Below are positions 7,444 through 16,286 of a stretch of 64,000 nt of DNA, piece by piece. Source of the DNA: an uncultured Eubacteriales bacterium. GTDB taxonomy: Bacteria > Bacillota > Clostridia > Oscillospirales > Oscillospiraceae. The stretch is taken from contig URDG01000002.1 in NCBI GenBank assembly GCA_900546515.1, forward strand, positions 1 through 64,000, written 5' to 3'. A program made the position numbers and the translations under genes. Position 1 is the first letter of the stretch, and each line of letters begins with the position of its first letter. Under the pieces are notes generated by a model that saw only the letters and a list, made by a program, of their open reading frames with translations, ran no database searches and had not been told where the DNA came from.

Positions 7444-7872
7444 CTAATCTTCATAATGCGGGATCACCATGTGCACTGTGGCGGCATAGCGCTCAGGGAG
7501 AGTCCTTATGTTGACATTGTAATTCATATTTTCTTCCTTTCTCAGCCTCTTTCGGGCTGTGTCCAGAAGCCGCAGCCGATGCGCGGTTTCAGCGGCCAAC
7601 TCCTCCAGCTCCGCCTTGCGCGCGTCAAGATAGGCAGCAAGTTTTTCCCTGTCGTCATAGACGGGAAGGATCTCACATATCTCGGCGAGTCTGAAGCCCA
7701 TATCCTTCAGCGCCGTTATACGGCAGGCCGTTGGCAGCTGGGATTCATGGTAATAGCGGTAATCGGTGAAGCGGTCTATCTCTGCGGGCTTGAGAAGTCC
7801 GATCTCGTCATAATGACGAAGCATACGGACGCTGATTCTGGACAGCTTTGAAAAATCTCCTATTTTCAGCAT
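7444..7872 (-). CDS. MerR-family regulator, truncated by in-frame TAG
   Basis: The first 142 residues hold a complete MerR winged helix-turn-helix (MLKIGDFSKLSRISVRMLRHYDEIGLL) and the long dimerisation helix (about 75-115). The linker that should lead into the ligand-binding domain follows, and then TAG at 7446-7444. The reading frame continues after the stop through 7057 as a GyrI-like domain. One substitution from CAG, GAG or AAG would explain it. As it stands the product can dimerise and bind DNA but cannot sense a ligand. TAG ends other genes here (CCA-adding enzyme, XRE regulator), so general recoding is unlikely. Confidence 0.75.
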   Translation of the reverse strand: MLKIGDFSKLSRISVRMLRHYDEIGLLKPAEIDRFTDYRYYHESQLPTACRITALKDMGFRLAEICEILPVYDDREKLAAYLDARKAELEELAAETAHRLRLLDTARKRLRKEENMNYNVNIRTLPERYAATVHMVIPHYED

Positions 7873-7966
7873 AGCGGTACCTCCGTGCCGGGCAAATATG
7901 CCCTTTTTTGAGCTCTGCTATATCATAACGCCTTACACAGTGTGAGAGTCAAGGGGCAAAAAAGAA

Positions 7967-8224
7967 ACTGCGGCGTTTTATTTACGCCGCAGTCAGCTTG
8001 TCAAAAAATTCCTTGTGGGGCTTTTTTGACTGCGCCTTCCGCCGGGCATTTTGAATGTATTCAAAATGCTATTACCGAAAGCCTTGTTATATCAAGGCTT
8101 TCGACGGCGGTTTATCCTGTTTGAGGCGGGCCTTGCCCCCTCAATCTCCCCCGCTGCTCTGTCACCGCGCCTTAAAGCATAGTTTCCTGACAGTCAGACT
8201 GCGGCGTTTTATTTACGCCGCAGT
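7967..8224 (-). repeat. Intergenic element bounded by two copies of a 27-nt hairpin
   Basis: The palindromic hairpin made of ACTGCGGCG, a 9-nt loop and CGCCGCAGT occurs identically at 7967-7993 and 8198-8224, 231 nt apart. The upper copy contains the stop codon of the PHP gene. The lower copy is followed, on the minus strand, by a T-rich tract and looks like the working terminator. The interior carries further hairpins (GAAAGCCTTG with CAAGGCTTTC; GCATTTTGAAT with ATTCAAAATGC). It also holds a segment similar to the element at 57.8 kb. It looks like an insertion that duplicated the terminator. No coding capacity is visible. Confidence 0.65.
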
Positions 8225-9051
8225 TCCTTTAGCCTTTCGAGAAATTCATATGGTACGCTCAGATCGCCGTTTATGCCGCGGCCGAGCGCGATATGCGGCT
8301 TATTGCCGCCATGGAAGTCGCTGCCGCCGGTTTTCACCAGGCCATATTCATCGGCAAGCGCTTCAAGATACGCCACTTTGTCCGGGCCGTAGCCGGAGTA
8401 GCAGCACTCTATGCCGCGCAGGCCATGCTCCATACAGTGCTCTATGATCCCGCGCAGTCCGGCATCGTCGCGCTTATACTGGAAAGGATGCGCCAGCACA
8501 GGGATGCCTCCTGCCTCGCATATGATCTCCACCGAACGTTCAATGGAGAGGAAGCTGCGCGGCAACCAGTATTTCTGACCCTTTTCAACATACCGGTCAA
8601 AAGCGTCCTGCACGCTGGACGCAAGTCCCAGCTCCACAAGCACCTCCGCAAAGTGCGGGCGGCCTATCACGCTGCCGAATCGGCGGTGCATCTCGTCATA
8701 GCTTATCGGGATACCGTCGGCTGCCATAAGCTCGGCCATTTTCCGGTTGCGCTCATCTCTGTCGTGCACGACCCAGTCGAGCACAGGCCGCAGCCTGTCC
8801 GACTCAGTATCTATATAATATCCGAGTATATGTATTGGGCCGCCGTACTTCGTGCTTATCTCTATCCCCGGCACGACCTCTACGCCGAGCTCCTCGCCGG
8901 CTTCGGCAGCCTCGGCATAGCCGGATACCGTGTCATGATCGGTCACGGCGATAGCGGCAAGGCCAATATCCGCGGCAAGCCTGACGGCCTCGCGCCCGGA
9001 CGCGGTGCCGTCCGATGCGGTGGTGTGTACATGCAGGTCTATCTTCTTCAT
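8209..9051 (-). CDS. PHP-domain phosphoesterase (YciV/TrpH-type)
   Basis: The protein starts MKKIDLHVHTTASDG, the first PHP motif (HxH), followed by VTDHDT, GIEIST, an internal HPF motif (VLAHPF) and GGSDFHG near the end. These supply the metal-binding His/Asp set of the trinuclear phosphoesterase site. Relatives are 3',5'-nucleoside bisphosphate phosphatases and RNase AM-type enzymes. The start at 9051 is chosen because its ATG overlaps the TGA of the upstream amidohydrolase (ATGA), giving translational coupling. It is the last gene of the murT-gatD operon. Substrate assignment is tentative. Confidence 0.85.
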   Translation of the reverse strand: MKKIDLHVHTTASDGTASGREAVRLAADIGLAAIAVTDHDTVSGYAEAAEAGEELGVEVVPGIEISTKYGGPIHILGYYIDTESDRLRPVLDWVVHDRDERNRKMAELMAADGIPISYDEMHRRFGSVIGRPHFAEVLVELGLASSVQDAFDRYVEKGQKYWLPRSFLSIERSVEIICEAGGIPVLAHPFQYKRDDAGLRGIIEHCMEHGLRGIECCYSGYGPDKVAYLEALADEYGLVKTGGSDFHGGNKPHIALGRGINGDLSVPYEFLERLKELRRK

Positions 9052-10316
9052 CCCACGATCTTCTTTCTCCATTCGCCGCATCTGGCGTAAATATCGCCGG
9101 CGCTCTCATCCAGAAAAAACTCGCCGTTTTCATACAGAATTTTTCCGTTGACCATGGTCAGCCGGACATTCTCTTTTGAGCCGGAGTAGACTATATTGCG
9201 CGCTATATTGTTGACAGGCTGCATATTCGGCCTGTCAAGGCCGATGACGATAAGGTCAGCGCGCTTGCCGGCCGCCAGATCGTCGCAGTCGGCAAGTCCC
9301 ATGGCGCGTGCGCCGCCCACGCAGGCCATCTCAAGCGTGCGGTCCGCACTGCCGGCGGAGGCGTCTCTATTGAGATATTTTTGCAGCGCGCTGACAAGGT
9401 ACATTTCACGGAACATATCGAGCGCGTTGTTGCTGCCGGCGCCGTCCGTCCCGATGGCAAGCGGAACGCCTGCCGCAGCGAGCCTGTCTATAGGAGCGAT
9501 GCCGCTTGCAAGCTTCAGGTTGGAGGCAGGGCAGGTAACGGCCCACAGCTTCTTTTCGGCCATGAGCGCCACATCCTCGTCGCTCATCCACACGCAGTGG
9601 AAACCGCCGCCGCCGTAGCGGAAGAAGCCTATTCTGTCGAGAAGCTGCGGCGGAGTGAGGCCGTAGCGTTCAATGCAGCCGTCGACCTCGGCCTTCGTTT
9701 CGCTCATGTGCGTAAAGCACGGCGACTTATATTTTTCGGCGAGCGAGGCCATGTATTCCATGCGCTCCATTGAAGTAGTGTACTCGGCATGTATGCCGAG
9801 CATGTAGGACACAAGCCCGCCGCAGTTATTGAATTTGAGATATTCACGCTCGATATTTGTGATGTCGGCATCAAAATTATTCATGCCGGAGCATATCACG
9901 GTGCGGAAGCCCGCGTCAATATTTGCCTTGGCATAGAAATCGTTCTTTATGTACATATCAAAGCTCGCGGTTATGCCGGATGAGAGGTATTCCATTATTC
10001 CGAGCTTTGTGAGGTCATACACCGCCTCGCCGGTCAGCTTGCCCTCATACGGCCACACCTGCTCGCTCAGCCATTTGTCGAGCGGCATATCGTCGGCCAG
10101 AGAGCGGAAAAACACCATCGCCGTGTGCGTATGCGCATCCTTGAAGCCCGGCATGATGACATTTCCCCTGAGATCTATCTCGCGCTCAAACTCCGGCCTT
10201 TCCGCCGCCGGAGGGCCTGCATACGAGATCATCCCGCCGTCCGTCCAGACCTCGCCGTCCGTTATCTTCATCCCGCCGCCGAAGCTGAGCACCTTACCAT
10301 TATAAAATCTTATCAT
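9048..10316 (-). CDS. Amidohydrolase, MTA/SAH deaminase-like
   Basis: This 422-residue metal-dependent hydrolase of the chlorohydrolase/MtaD branch has HTH in KDAHTHTAM near residue 62 and H in LGIHAEYT. It also has HMSE, FHCVWMSDED and the late Asp motif GTDGAGSNN. N- and C-terminal beta-sandwich strands (VMPGFKD..., GKRADLIVIG) are typical. Family members deaminate 5'-methylthioadenosine, S-adenosylhomocysteine or guanine-like substrates. It sits 12 nt after gatD and overlaps the PHP gene by 4 nt. An SAH hydrolase (ahcY) elsewhere in the window makes a role in clearing SAH or MTA plausible, but the exact substrate cannot be read. Confidence 0.8.
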   Translation of the reverse strand: MIRFYNGKVLSFGGGMKITDGEVWTDGGMISYAGPPAAERPEFEREIDLRGNVIMPGFKDAHTHTAMVFFRSLADDMPLDKWLSEQVWPYEGKLTGEAVYDLTKLGIMEYLSSGITASFDMYIKNDFYAKANIDAGFRTVICSGMNNFDADITNIEREYLKFNNCGGLVSYMLGIHAEYTTSMERMEYMASLAEKYKSPCFTHMSETKAEVDGCIERYGLTPPQLLDRIGFFRYGGGGFHCVWMSDEDVALMAEKKLWAVTCPASNLKLASGIAPIDRLAAAGVPLAIGTDGAGSNNALDMFREMYLVSALQKYLNRDASAGSADRTLEMACVGGARAMGLADCDDLAAGKRADLIVIGLDRPNMQPVNNIARNIVYSGSKENVRLTMVNGKILYENGEFFLDESAGDIYARCGEWRKKIVG

Positions 10317-10328
10317 ATATCTCTTTCC

Positions 10329-11054
10329 TCACAGCTTGCCGCACATTTCATCGTGTGCCGAGAGCTCGGCCCTGTCGTCGAGCGGCTCAAGCTCCGCGCT
10401 GCCGTAGCGGCGCTTCAGCGCCGTCAAGAGCAGCATGTCGCAGAATTCGGGGTTTTTAGGGAGCATCGGGCCGTGGCTGTAGCTGCCGAAGAGGTTTTTG
10501 TAATGCACTCCCTCGGTGCCGTCCTCGCCGTTATTGCCGCAGCCCGCGAGCACCCGGCCCAGCGGCTCTACGCCGCTGCCGAGCCATGTCTTGCCGCTGT
10601 GATTCTCAAAGCCGACGACGATGCTGCCTCCCGCACTCTCCGTGCATTGGAATTTGTAGTTATCTATCATGCGCTGCTTCGAGCCGACCGTGTAAAGATC
10701 CACGGCGCCGATAAAATCACAGCGCTTATGGTCGTAGGTCTCGTAATAGCTGCCCATCATCTGGTAGCCGCCGCAGATCGTAAGGAACGTCACGCCGTCG
10801 TTGACGGCCGAGATTATCTCGCGGTCCTTGCCGCGGTGCAGATCGTCAAGCAGGACCTGCTGCTCGAAATCCTGCCCGCCGCCGATGAAAACGATGTCAA
10901 AGCCGGAAAGGCTCTGCTGTTCGCCGATAGGCAGCTTCGTGACGGACACGCCGATGCCGCGCCATTTGAGGCGCTGCGTCATGCATATTATATTGCCCCT
11001 GTCTCCGTAGAGGTTCAGAACATCGGGGTACATGTGGCATATTTTGAGTTCCAT
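10329..11054 (-). CDS. gatD: Lipid II isoglutaminyl synthase, glutaminase subunit GatD
   Basis: This 241-residue class I glutamine amidotransferase has its nucleophile C94 in LTICGGYQ and the catalytic His H194 in YSHGPMLPKNP. The family start MELKICHMYPDVLNLYGDRGN is clear. GatD releases ammonia from glutamine for MurT, which amidates the alpha-carboxyl of D-glutamate in lipid II to D-isoglutamine at the cytoplasmic membrane. The gene follows murT by 13 nt with a GGGGGAG ribosome binding site, the usual arrangement in Gram-positives. Length and motifs are intact. Confidence 0.93.
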   Translation of the reverse strand: MELKICHMYPDVLNLYGDRGNIICMTQRLKWRGIGVSVTKLPIGEQQSLSGFDIVFIGGGQDFEQQVLLDDLHRGKDREIISAVNDGVTFLTICGGYQMMGSYYETYDHKRCDFIGAVDLYTVGSKQRMIDNYKFQCTESAGGSIVVGFENHSGKTWLGSGVEPLGRVLAGCGNNGEDGTEGVHYKNLFGSYSHGPMLPKNPEFCDMLLLTALKRRYGSAELEPLDDRAELSAHDEMCGKL

Positions 11055-11067
11055 TTCGCGCTCCCCC

Positions 11068-12438
11068 TTATTCCCAGAATTCGCTGCCGCCGCAGTGCCG
11101 TATCACAGCCTCCCGCAGCTCGAGCATGGCGGTGTAGGTCGGCATGATGTATACCGGCAGCTCCTGCGATGCGATCCACTCAACGAGCTTGTCATAATCA
11201 CGCTGAGTTTCGATGGCCCCGTCGTCGATACCGGCGTACTTGATACGCACGCGCATGTCCCCTGCCCTGTCGCCGGAGACGATCACGCGCTGCAGCCGTC
11301 CGCTGAGATTTATCAGCTCCTCAAAGTCGACGTCCCATATCCATGAGATGTCAGTGCCGTCTGCGCCGCGGTCGTTAAGGCAGATCACCAGCACGAATTT
11401 TTCCTTTATATTCTGCAAAAATTCCACGACCTGATTGCATCCGGCCGGATTTTTTACAAGCATTATCTTCGTCCCGCCGCCCAGGCTGAACTGCTCCATG
11501 CGTCCGAAGCCGCACTTGAAGCCTCCGAGCGCCTTAACGGCCGCATCGGCGCCAAGTCCCATCTCGACTATAGCGGCGACAGCGCCCGCGGCGTTATATA
11601 TGTTGTACATCGCGGGCAAATTGATGTTCACGATGCGCTTCTCGCCCAGTATGTTCATCACTACCGTGCTGCCGTCCGAGCCCTGCTCGACGATGTCGGT
11701 CACGGCAAAATCAGCGTCATGGCGGCTGTAGCCGCATTTCGGGCAGCGGAAACCGCCGAGATGGCCGTAGCTGATGTAGTCGTACTCATATTCGGCCTTG
11801 CAGCGGATGCAGTGACTCGCGTCCGAAAGCTCCGTGGCCTTGTGCGACGGGGCCGCGCCCCCGTCTATGCCGAAATAGACAACGCGGTTCGGCAGCTCAA
11901 GGGCGAGGGACGAGGTCAGCGAACAGTCCGCATTCAGGCAGAGCGTGGCATCGGGGACGGCCTTTATCGCGTTTCGTATGTTCTCAAGCGTGTGCGTGAC
12001 CTCGCCGTAACGGTCGAGCTGGTCGCGGAAGAGGTTTGTAACAACGATCACCTCGGGCCGGAGTTGACCGAACACCTTTACGGCCGCGGCCTCGTCGCAC
12101 TCTATCACCGCGTATTCCTTCCGGCACTTTCCGGAGAGAGAGCTGTTCATAGCAAACTCTGTCGTGATGCCGCTTATGAGGTTTGCGCCGGAGCGGTTGG
12201 CGAAATAGCTCTTATTCTCACCGGCAAAGGCGGCCTCCACCATGCGGGAGCTCGTCGTTTTTCCGTTCGTGCCCGTGATCGCCACGACCTTCACGTCACG
12301 CGCCAGCACGCTTAAAAGCTCCGGACATATTTTCAGCGCAAAGCGCCCCGGCATCGCCGTGCCGCCGCGGTGCAGAATCCTCGATATCAGCCGCAGTGCC
12401 TTGCACAGCAGCATTGCGAAAAACACTTTTATTTTCAT
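11068..12438 (-). CDS. murT: Lipid II isoglutaminyl synthase, Mur ligase subunit MurT
   Basis: This Mur-ligase-fold protein has the ATP loop GTNGKTTSSR, a central domain with NLFRDQLDRYGE, and the MurT-specific zinc ribbon (CIRCKAEYEY ... CPKCGY). A C-terminal DUF1727-type domain binds GatD. It activates the D-Glu carboxyl of lipid II with ATP and takes ammonia from GatD. A TTG at 12453 extends the frame by five residues, but GGAG 8 nt before the ATG at 12438 decides the start. An N-terminal hydrophobic stretch (about 5-20) may associate with membrane. It is the first gene of the murT-gatD-amidohydrolase-PHP operon. Confidence 0.93.
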   Translation of the reverse strand: MKIKVFFAMLLCKALRLISRILHRGGTAMPGRFALKICPELLSVLARDVKVVAITGTNGKTTSSRMVEAAFAGENKSYFANRSGANLISGITTEFAMNSSLSGKCRKEYAVIECDEAAAVKVFGQLRPEVIVVTNLFRDQLDRYGEVTHTLENIRNAIKAVPDATLCLNADCSLTSSLALELPNRVVYFGIDGGAAPSHKATELSDASHCIRCKAEYEYDYISYGHLGGFRCPKCGYSRHDADFAVTDIVEQGSDGSTVVMNILGEKRIVNINLPAMYNIYNAAGAVAAIVEMGLGADAAVKALGGFKCGFGRMEQFSLGGGTKIMLVKNPAGCNQVVEFLQNIKEKFVLVICLNDRGADGTDISWIWDVDFEELINLSGRLQRVIVSGDRAGDMRVRIKYAGIDDGAIETQRDYDKLVEWIASQELPVYIMPTYTAMLELREAVIRHCGGSEFWE

Positions 12439-12488
12439 AAAACGCTTCTCCAAACTGACGATTTAAAATCTATTTTAAAAACCAATTT

Positions 12489-12497
12489 ATTATAACA
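12489..12497 (-). promoter_or_regulatory. Extended -10 promoter of the murT operon
   Basis: On the minus strand TGTTATAAT ends at 12489, about 50 nt before the murT ATG. This is a perfect -10 hexamer with an upstream TG. No good -35 is seen at 17 nt, which fits extended -10 use. Confidence 0.5.
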
Positions 12498-12540
12498 TAA
12501 AAACTGAAAAAACAAAGAGTAAATGTGCGGAACGAAAAAC

Positions 12541-12577
12541 GGATAAAACAAAAAGGAACGGGGGAGACCGTTCCTTT
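12541..12577 (-). terminator. Terminator downstream of the CCA-UDG-DUF2156-GNAT operon
   Basis: A perfect 10-bp stem (AAAGGAACGG with CCGTTCCTTT) around a 6-nt loop is followed on the minus strand by TTTTTGTTTTA. It separates the upstream operon from the murT promoter. Apart from this and the promoter, the roughly 300-nt gap 12439-12746 shows no gene. Confidence 0.75.
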
Positions 12578-12746
12578 CTGCTTATATGGTTGAGGACAAA
12601 ATGAAAAAGATGAAAAACTGTTACTTGCGAGTATTAATATACCCGAAAGATGTTTCGTAATAAATATAGATATTATTACAGAAATGTTAAATGGCAAAAA
12701 AGTTTACATAAAAATATGGAAATCATGCTTATACTGGAAATTTGCC

Positions 12747-13553
12747 TCAATCAAAGCTCAGATTCCAGACGCATCCGGCCGGAAGCTCTCCGTCGGCAGC
12801 GATGTACAGTTCACCGTTCTCCGCGGGGAAAAAGACATCCGCCGCCTCCGCGCCCAGCGCGGCGCCGACAGCCGCAGCCGCGGCATCCGCGCATGTATCG
12901 GAACAGATGAGTTCCCTGATCTGCGCGCGCCCGTCATCCATGCAGGCCGCGGCAATACCGCCGTCGAAGGTAAAAAATCCGCCGCCGTACTCGCCCAGCA
13001 GCGCCCCCTGAAACTCCATAGCGGCCGGGGAAAGCCGGATGTGCGGCACAGCCGACAGCAGCTTCTCGCGTGCGGCAGCATATTCCGCCGCACCGGCCGG
13101 AGACACATGGAAACCTGCTGCGCTTATCACGGAGTGCAGTCTGCGGTACAGCCTTACTCTCATGCCGATAACGCTCTCATACCAACCGTACAGCGATTCC
13201 TCTGCCGGGAGCGTGCTCACTATCCCGGCGCCGAGCTTTTTTGAGAGCGCGTATACCTCGCGGTCCAGCGCAGCGCCGATACCGCAGCCGCGGAAGCGCT
13301 CTCCGACGCCGACGCCGTAGATATAGCCGATGCGGCGCGCCGTACCGCCGCATACAAGCTCCAGCCCGTTTATTGTATACGCCGCCCCAAGTATTTCGCC
13401 GCCGCGCAGGGCAACGACGCCGCCGCCCATATGCGGCAGCGCGTCAAAAAAGCTTTTTACAAAGCCCGGCGTGTCGCCGAAGCACTCTATCCACAGCTCG
13501 GAGAGCGCCGGAATGTCTCCCGGCTCGTATTCGCGCAAAATATAATCCGTCAT
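12747..13553 (-). CDS. GNAT-family N-acetyltransferase
   Basis: The N-terminal half is a GNAT fold. It starts MTDYILREYEPGDIPALSELW, with the acetyl-CoA-binding strand and loop IGYIYGVGVGERFRGCGIGAALDREV (R/Q-x-x-G-x-G/A motif as RGCGIG). The roughly 120-residue C-terminal extension is Ala/Gly-rich and may be a second, degenerate acyltransferase-like lobe. The start at 13553 is fixed by a 4-nt ATGA overlap with the DUF2156 gene, so the two proteins are translationally coupled. The substrate is unknown. Confidence 0.8.
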   Translation of the reverse strand: MTDYILREYEPGDIPALSELWIECFGDTPGFVKSFFDALPHMGGGVVALRGGEILGAAYTINGLELVCGGTARRIGYIYGVGVGERFRGCGIGAALDREVYALSKKLGAGIVSTLPAEESLYGWYESVIGMRVRLYRRLHSVISAAGFHVSPAGAAEYAAAREKLLSAVPHIRLSPAAMEFQGALLGEYGGGFFTFDGGIAAACMDDGRAQIRELICSDTCADAAAAAVGAALGAEAADVFFPAENGELYIAADGELPAGCVWNLSFD

Positions 13554-14464
13554 TTTCCGAATTCGCCGCCTGTCCATAAGGCCGTGTATTTTTTCAGCAG
13601 ATATTCGGGCTTATACGACTGCTTGGAAAAACGCAGCGCCTCAAGCCCCATATCATCCTCACGGTTGACGTATCTCAGCTCCGGGTGATTTTTCATCATC
13701 ATGCGCGTAAACTCACGGCATACCATCGGATATGCGCCGTTTATGCTGCCCTCGGCCTTTTCAAAATGCACATCCACCGTGTCGCTGCTCGTCATCTCGC
13801 CGACCGTGAAGCCGATTATCTTTCCGGCGCTGAGAAGCACGCCGCCCTCCAGCGCCAGCCTTTCATATGCCGCAAACGCGCGGATTATCGCGTCGTGCTC
13901 GTAGCTTATGCTGCTGTCGAGCCTGTCGGAATTTTCCTCGCTCCACACATCGAGCATGTCGAGGCAGCCGGGAATCAGTTCGCGCGTCAGCGGCACGAAC
14001 TGCCAGTCGTTTTCCGCTTCAAAGCGGTTGCAGTGGTTTTTCTTGCCGTGCAGCGCCTTGCCGGAGTATGTGGCAAGCTTTTCGGCAGAGTATATATAAT
14101 CTTCGCAGTTTATATCCTCGGTATACTCAAAGCAGCCGGAATATTCCTCTTCAAGCAGGGTCCTGTGCGCCTCTGTCACTCCGTGCAGCCGGAAGGGATA
14201 ACCCTTGAAGGCCGCAAATTCGCGCAATGCCTCGATTGCCGGGCGCAGCGGGCCGGTGCCTATCGGGAAAACGAAGCTCGGATGCCCCTCGTAGCGCAGC
14301 TTTGTCAGCATCCTGCCGCCGCAGCGGCTGATGAGCTGGCGGAAATGCTTGTCCCAGATATAGATATTGCCGAAGTTATAGTCGGCGCTGGGGCTGTTTT
14401 CACTGAAAACTATCCTGTCTACCCATTCCTTATCACACAGGGTGACGGTTTTGAATTGAACCAT
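13550..14464 (-). CDS. DUF2156 / phosphatidylglycerol lysyltransferase-domain protein
   Basis: This soluble 304-residue protein has the DUF2156 pattern: an N-terminal YNFGNIYIW motif, GKKNHCNRFE in the middle, an acyltransferase-like segment with GFTVGE, and VNREDDMGLEALRFSKQSYKPEYLLKKY at the end. The fold is the GNAT-like aminoacyl transferase domain of MprF, here without the membrane part. It is coupled to the GNAT gene downstream and follows the uracil-DNA glycosylase gene by 3 nt. The substrate is unknown. Aminoacyl transfer is possible by family only. Confidence 0.85.
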   Translation of the reverse strand: MVQFKTVTLCDKEWVDRIVFSENSPSADYNFGNIYIWDKHFRQLISRCGGRMLTKLRYEGHPSFVFPIGTGPLRPAIEALREFAAFKGYPFRLHGVTEAHRTLLEEEYSGCFEYTEDINCEDYIYSAEKLATYSGKALHGKKNHCNRFEAENDWQFVPLTRELIPGCLDMLDVWSEENSDRLDSSISYEHDAIIRAFAAYERLALEGGVLLSAGKIIGFTVGEMTSSDTVDVHFEKAEGSINGAYPMVCREFTRMMMKNHPELRYVNREDDMGLEALRFSKQSYKPEYLLKKYTALWTGGEFGK

Positions 14465-14467
14465 AAA

Positions 14468-15046
14468 TCAGTATACGCTGTCGCAGACAGCTCTTATCTC
14501 CTTTCGAAGCTCTCGCAGATCCATGAACGCCTCCGGCCGCTTGAGCGGGTCGCGCAGCAGCGCGGAGGGATGGAATGTCGCCATATAACGGCGGCCGTTG
14601 ATGTCAAACCATTCGCCGTGCTCCCGCGTTATGCGGAAATCGTCCTTTATGAGCGCCTTTGCGGCAATGCGCCCAAGGCAGACTATTAGTTTCGGGTCGA
14701 CAAGCTCTATCTGCCGTTCGAGCCACGGCCTGCATGCGGCCTCCTCGTTTTCCTGCGGGTCGCGGTTCCTTGGCGGGCGGCATTTGACCATATTGGCAAT
14801 GTAGACCTTTGTCCGGTCAAGGTCGATCATCTCGAGCATGCTGTCCAGCAGCTTCCCGGCCGGGCCGACAAAAGGCACGCCCTGCAGGTCTTCCTGCTCT
14901 CCGGGGCCCTCGCCGATGAGCATTATCTCGGCGCGCTCATTCCCCACGCCGAACACAAGATTGTGCCGCGTCCCGCCGAGCGGGCAGAGCATGCACCCGG
15001 CGCAGTCGGCCTTGAGCTTTTCCCAGATGTCGTTTGTCACATACAT
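14468..15046 (-). CDS. Uracil-DNA glycosylase, family 4 (Fe-S)
   Basis: This is a short family-4 UDG. An early cysteine group (CAGCMLC) plus a later Cys supply the 4Fe-4S ligands. GEGPGEQEDLQGVPFVGPAGKLLD is the active-site motif, and TFHPSALLR is the leucine-loop His motif. It excises uracil from DNA to start base excision repair. The start at 15046 (MYVTNDIW) lies 9 nt after GGAGG that overlaps the end of the CCA gene. A GTG one codon upstream is an alternative. Confidence 0.92.
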   Translation of the reverse strand: MYVTNDIWEKLKADCAGCMLCPLGGTRHNLVFGVGNERAEIMLIGEGPGEQEDLQGVPFVGPAGKLLDSMLEMIDLDRTKVYIANMVKCRPPRNRDPQENEEAACRPWLERQIELVDPKLIVCLGRIAAKALIKDDFRITREHGEWFDINGRRYMATFHPSALLRDPLKRPEAFMDLRELRKEIRAVCDSVY

Positions 15047-15050
15047 CACG

Positions 15051-16241
15051 CTAATCCTCCGTGCCGCGCGCAAGACATAAAAGCAGCTCGCGCCGGTTGT
15101 TGTCGGGGTATTCTATCACATAGTCGAGCAGAAATTTGAGCATCTCGCCGAGCGCGCGGCCGCTCAGTCCCAGCTCCAGCAGATCATCGCCGGTGACTGC
15201 GAGATGCTTCATGGAGAAGCACTCGCCGCTTTTCAGTATCGATTTGAGCTCTTTATAGCTCTGGCCGCCGCGCAGCGCATCGTAGCACAGTGCAGAGCAT
15301 GTCACGCTGTCCACACCGTATTTGTTCAGGCAGCGCTTCCATCCGGCGCGCGAGGACGGCTTGTCGCCCTGAAGCATGATTGAGGCCTGCGTGCAGCAGC
15401 GTATCGTGCGGCTGTCGAGCCTGAGCTGCGAGAGGAATTCCGCCGTCGAGGATATGCAGTCGTACCGCGTGAGTACGGCGCAGAGGCCGCACCAGCGCTG
15501 CAGCGCCTTTCTCGGCAGCTTGGCAAGCCGGGAAAACAGAGCGCCGTTGGCAGGGCGGCGGATAAGATACGAGTCGAGCAGGCCGAGCTCTATCAGCAGG
15601 TACATGGTCTCCGGCGCGCCCGTGAGCAGGATCTTCTCCATCTCATCGCGCACGCGCTCTGCGGCCAGAGACGCGGCGAGCGGCGCTTTTTTCCGAATGG
15701 CAGCCATGGTCTGCTCCTCAATATCAAAGCCGAGGCGCGCGGAGAAGCGCAGCGCGCGGAACATGCGCAGCGCGTCCTCGTCAAAGCGCAGCTCCGGCAC
15801 GCCCACGCAGCGGATGATGCGGTTTTGTATATCGGCAGTTCCGCCGAACGGATCTGCGATCAGGCCGTCAGGCGGGAGCGCTATCGCGTTCATCGTAAAA
15901 TCGCGCCGGCTGAGATCGGCGTTGAGATCGCCCACGAAGCTCACAGCGTCCGGATGCCGGTGGTCGGCATAGCTCCCGTCGGAGCGGAAAGTCGTGACCT
16001 CTACTGAGCGTGAATTGATATAGACCGTGACCGTGCCGTGCTTTATGCCCGTGGGGACGGCCTTCGGGAAAATGCTGAGGACTTCGCCGGGCAGCGCGCT
16101 GGTGCATATATCCCAGTCCTGCGGGTGAACGCCGAGTATAATGTCTCTTACGCAGCCGCCCACAAGATAGGCAAGATGCCCGCGCGACTGGAGAGCAACG
16201 AGGACCTGACGTACATATTTTGGCGGAGTAATAATTGCCAT
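15051..16241 (-). CDS. cca: CCA-adding tRNA nucleotidyltransferase
   Basis: This class II polymerase-beta-type nucleotidyltransferase has the flexible loop LVGGCVRDIILG, catalytic DWDICT (DxD), and the RRDFTMNAIA and DALRMFRALRFSARLGF helices. A helical C-terminus follows. It builds or repairs the CCA end of tRNAs. AGGAGTG before the ATG at 16241 fixes a 396-residue product. A further 45 codons upstream are open but lack a start signal. The gene ends in TAG. It is the first gene of the operon that continues with UDG, DUF2156 and GNAT, and it is divergent from murC. Confidence 0.92.
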   Translation of the reverse strand: MAIITPPKYVRQVLVALQSRGHLAYLVGGCVRDIILGVHPQDWDICTSALPGEVLSIFPKAVPTGIKHGTVTVYINSRSVEVTTFRSDGSYADHRHPDAVSFVGDLNADLSRRDFTMNAIALPPDGLIADPFGGTADIQNRIIRCVGVPELRFDEDALRMFRALRFSARLGFDIEEQTMAAIRKKAPLAASLAAERVRDEMEKILLTGAPETMYLLIELGLLDSYLIRRPANGALFSRLAKLPRKALQRWCGLCAVLTRYDCISSTAEFLSQLRLDSRTIRCCTQASIMLQGDKPSSRAGWKRCLNKYGVDSVTCSALCYDALRGGQSYKELKSILKSGECFSMKHLAVTGDDLLELGLSGRALGEMLKFLLDYVIEYPDNNRRELLLCLARGTED

Positions 16242-16286
16242 GGCACACTCCTGTATGTAAAGCTTATATAATGGTATTGATAATGC

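Noticed and set aside
7444..7446. TAG as a sense codon in this genome
   Set aside because: TAG terminates the CCA-adding enzyme and XRE genes in this window, so general reassignment is not supported.
12470..12697. 75-codon open frame between murT and the GNAT gene
   Set aside because: It overlaps a promoter and a terminator, is Phe/Ser-rich and has no ribosome binding site.
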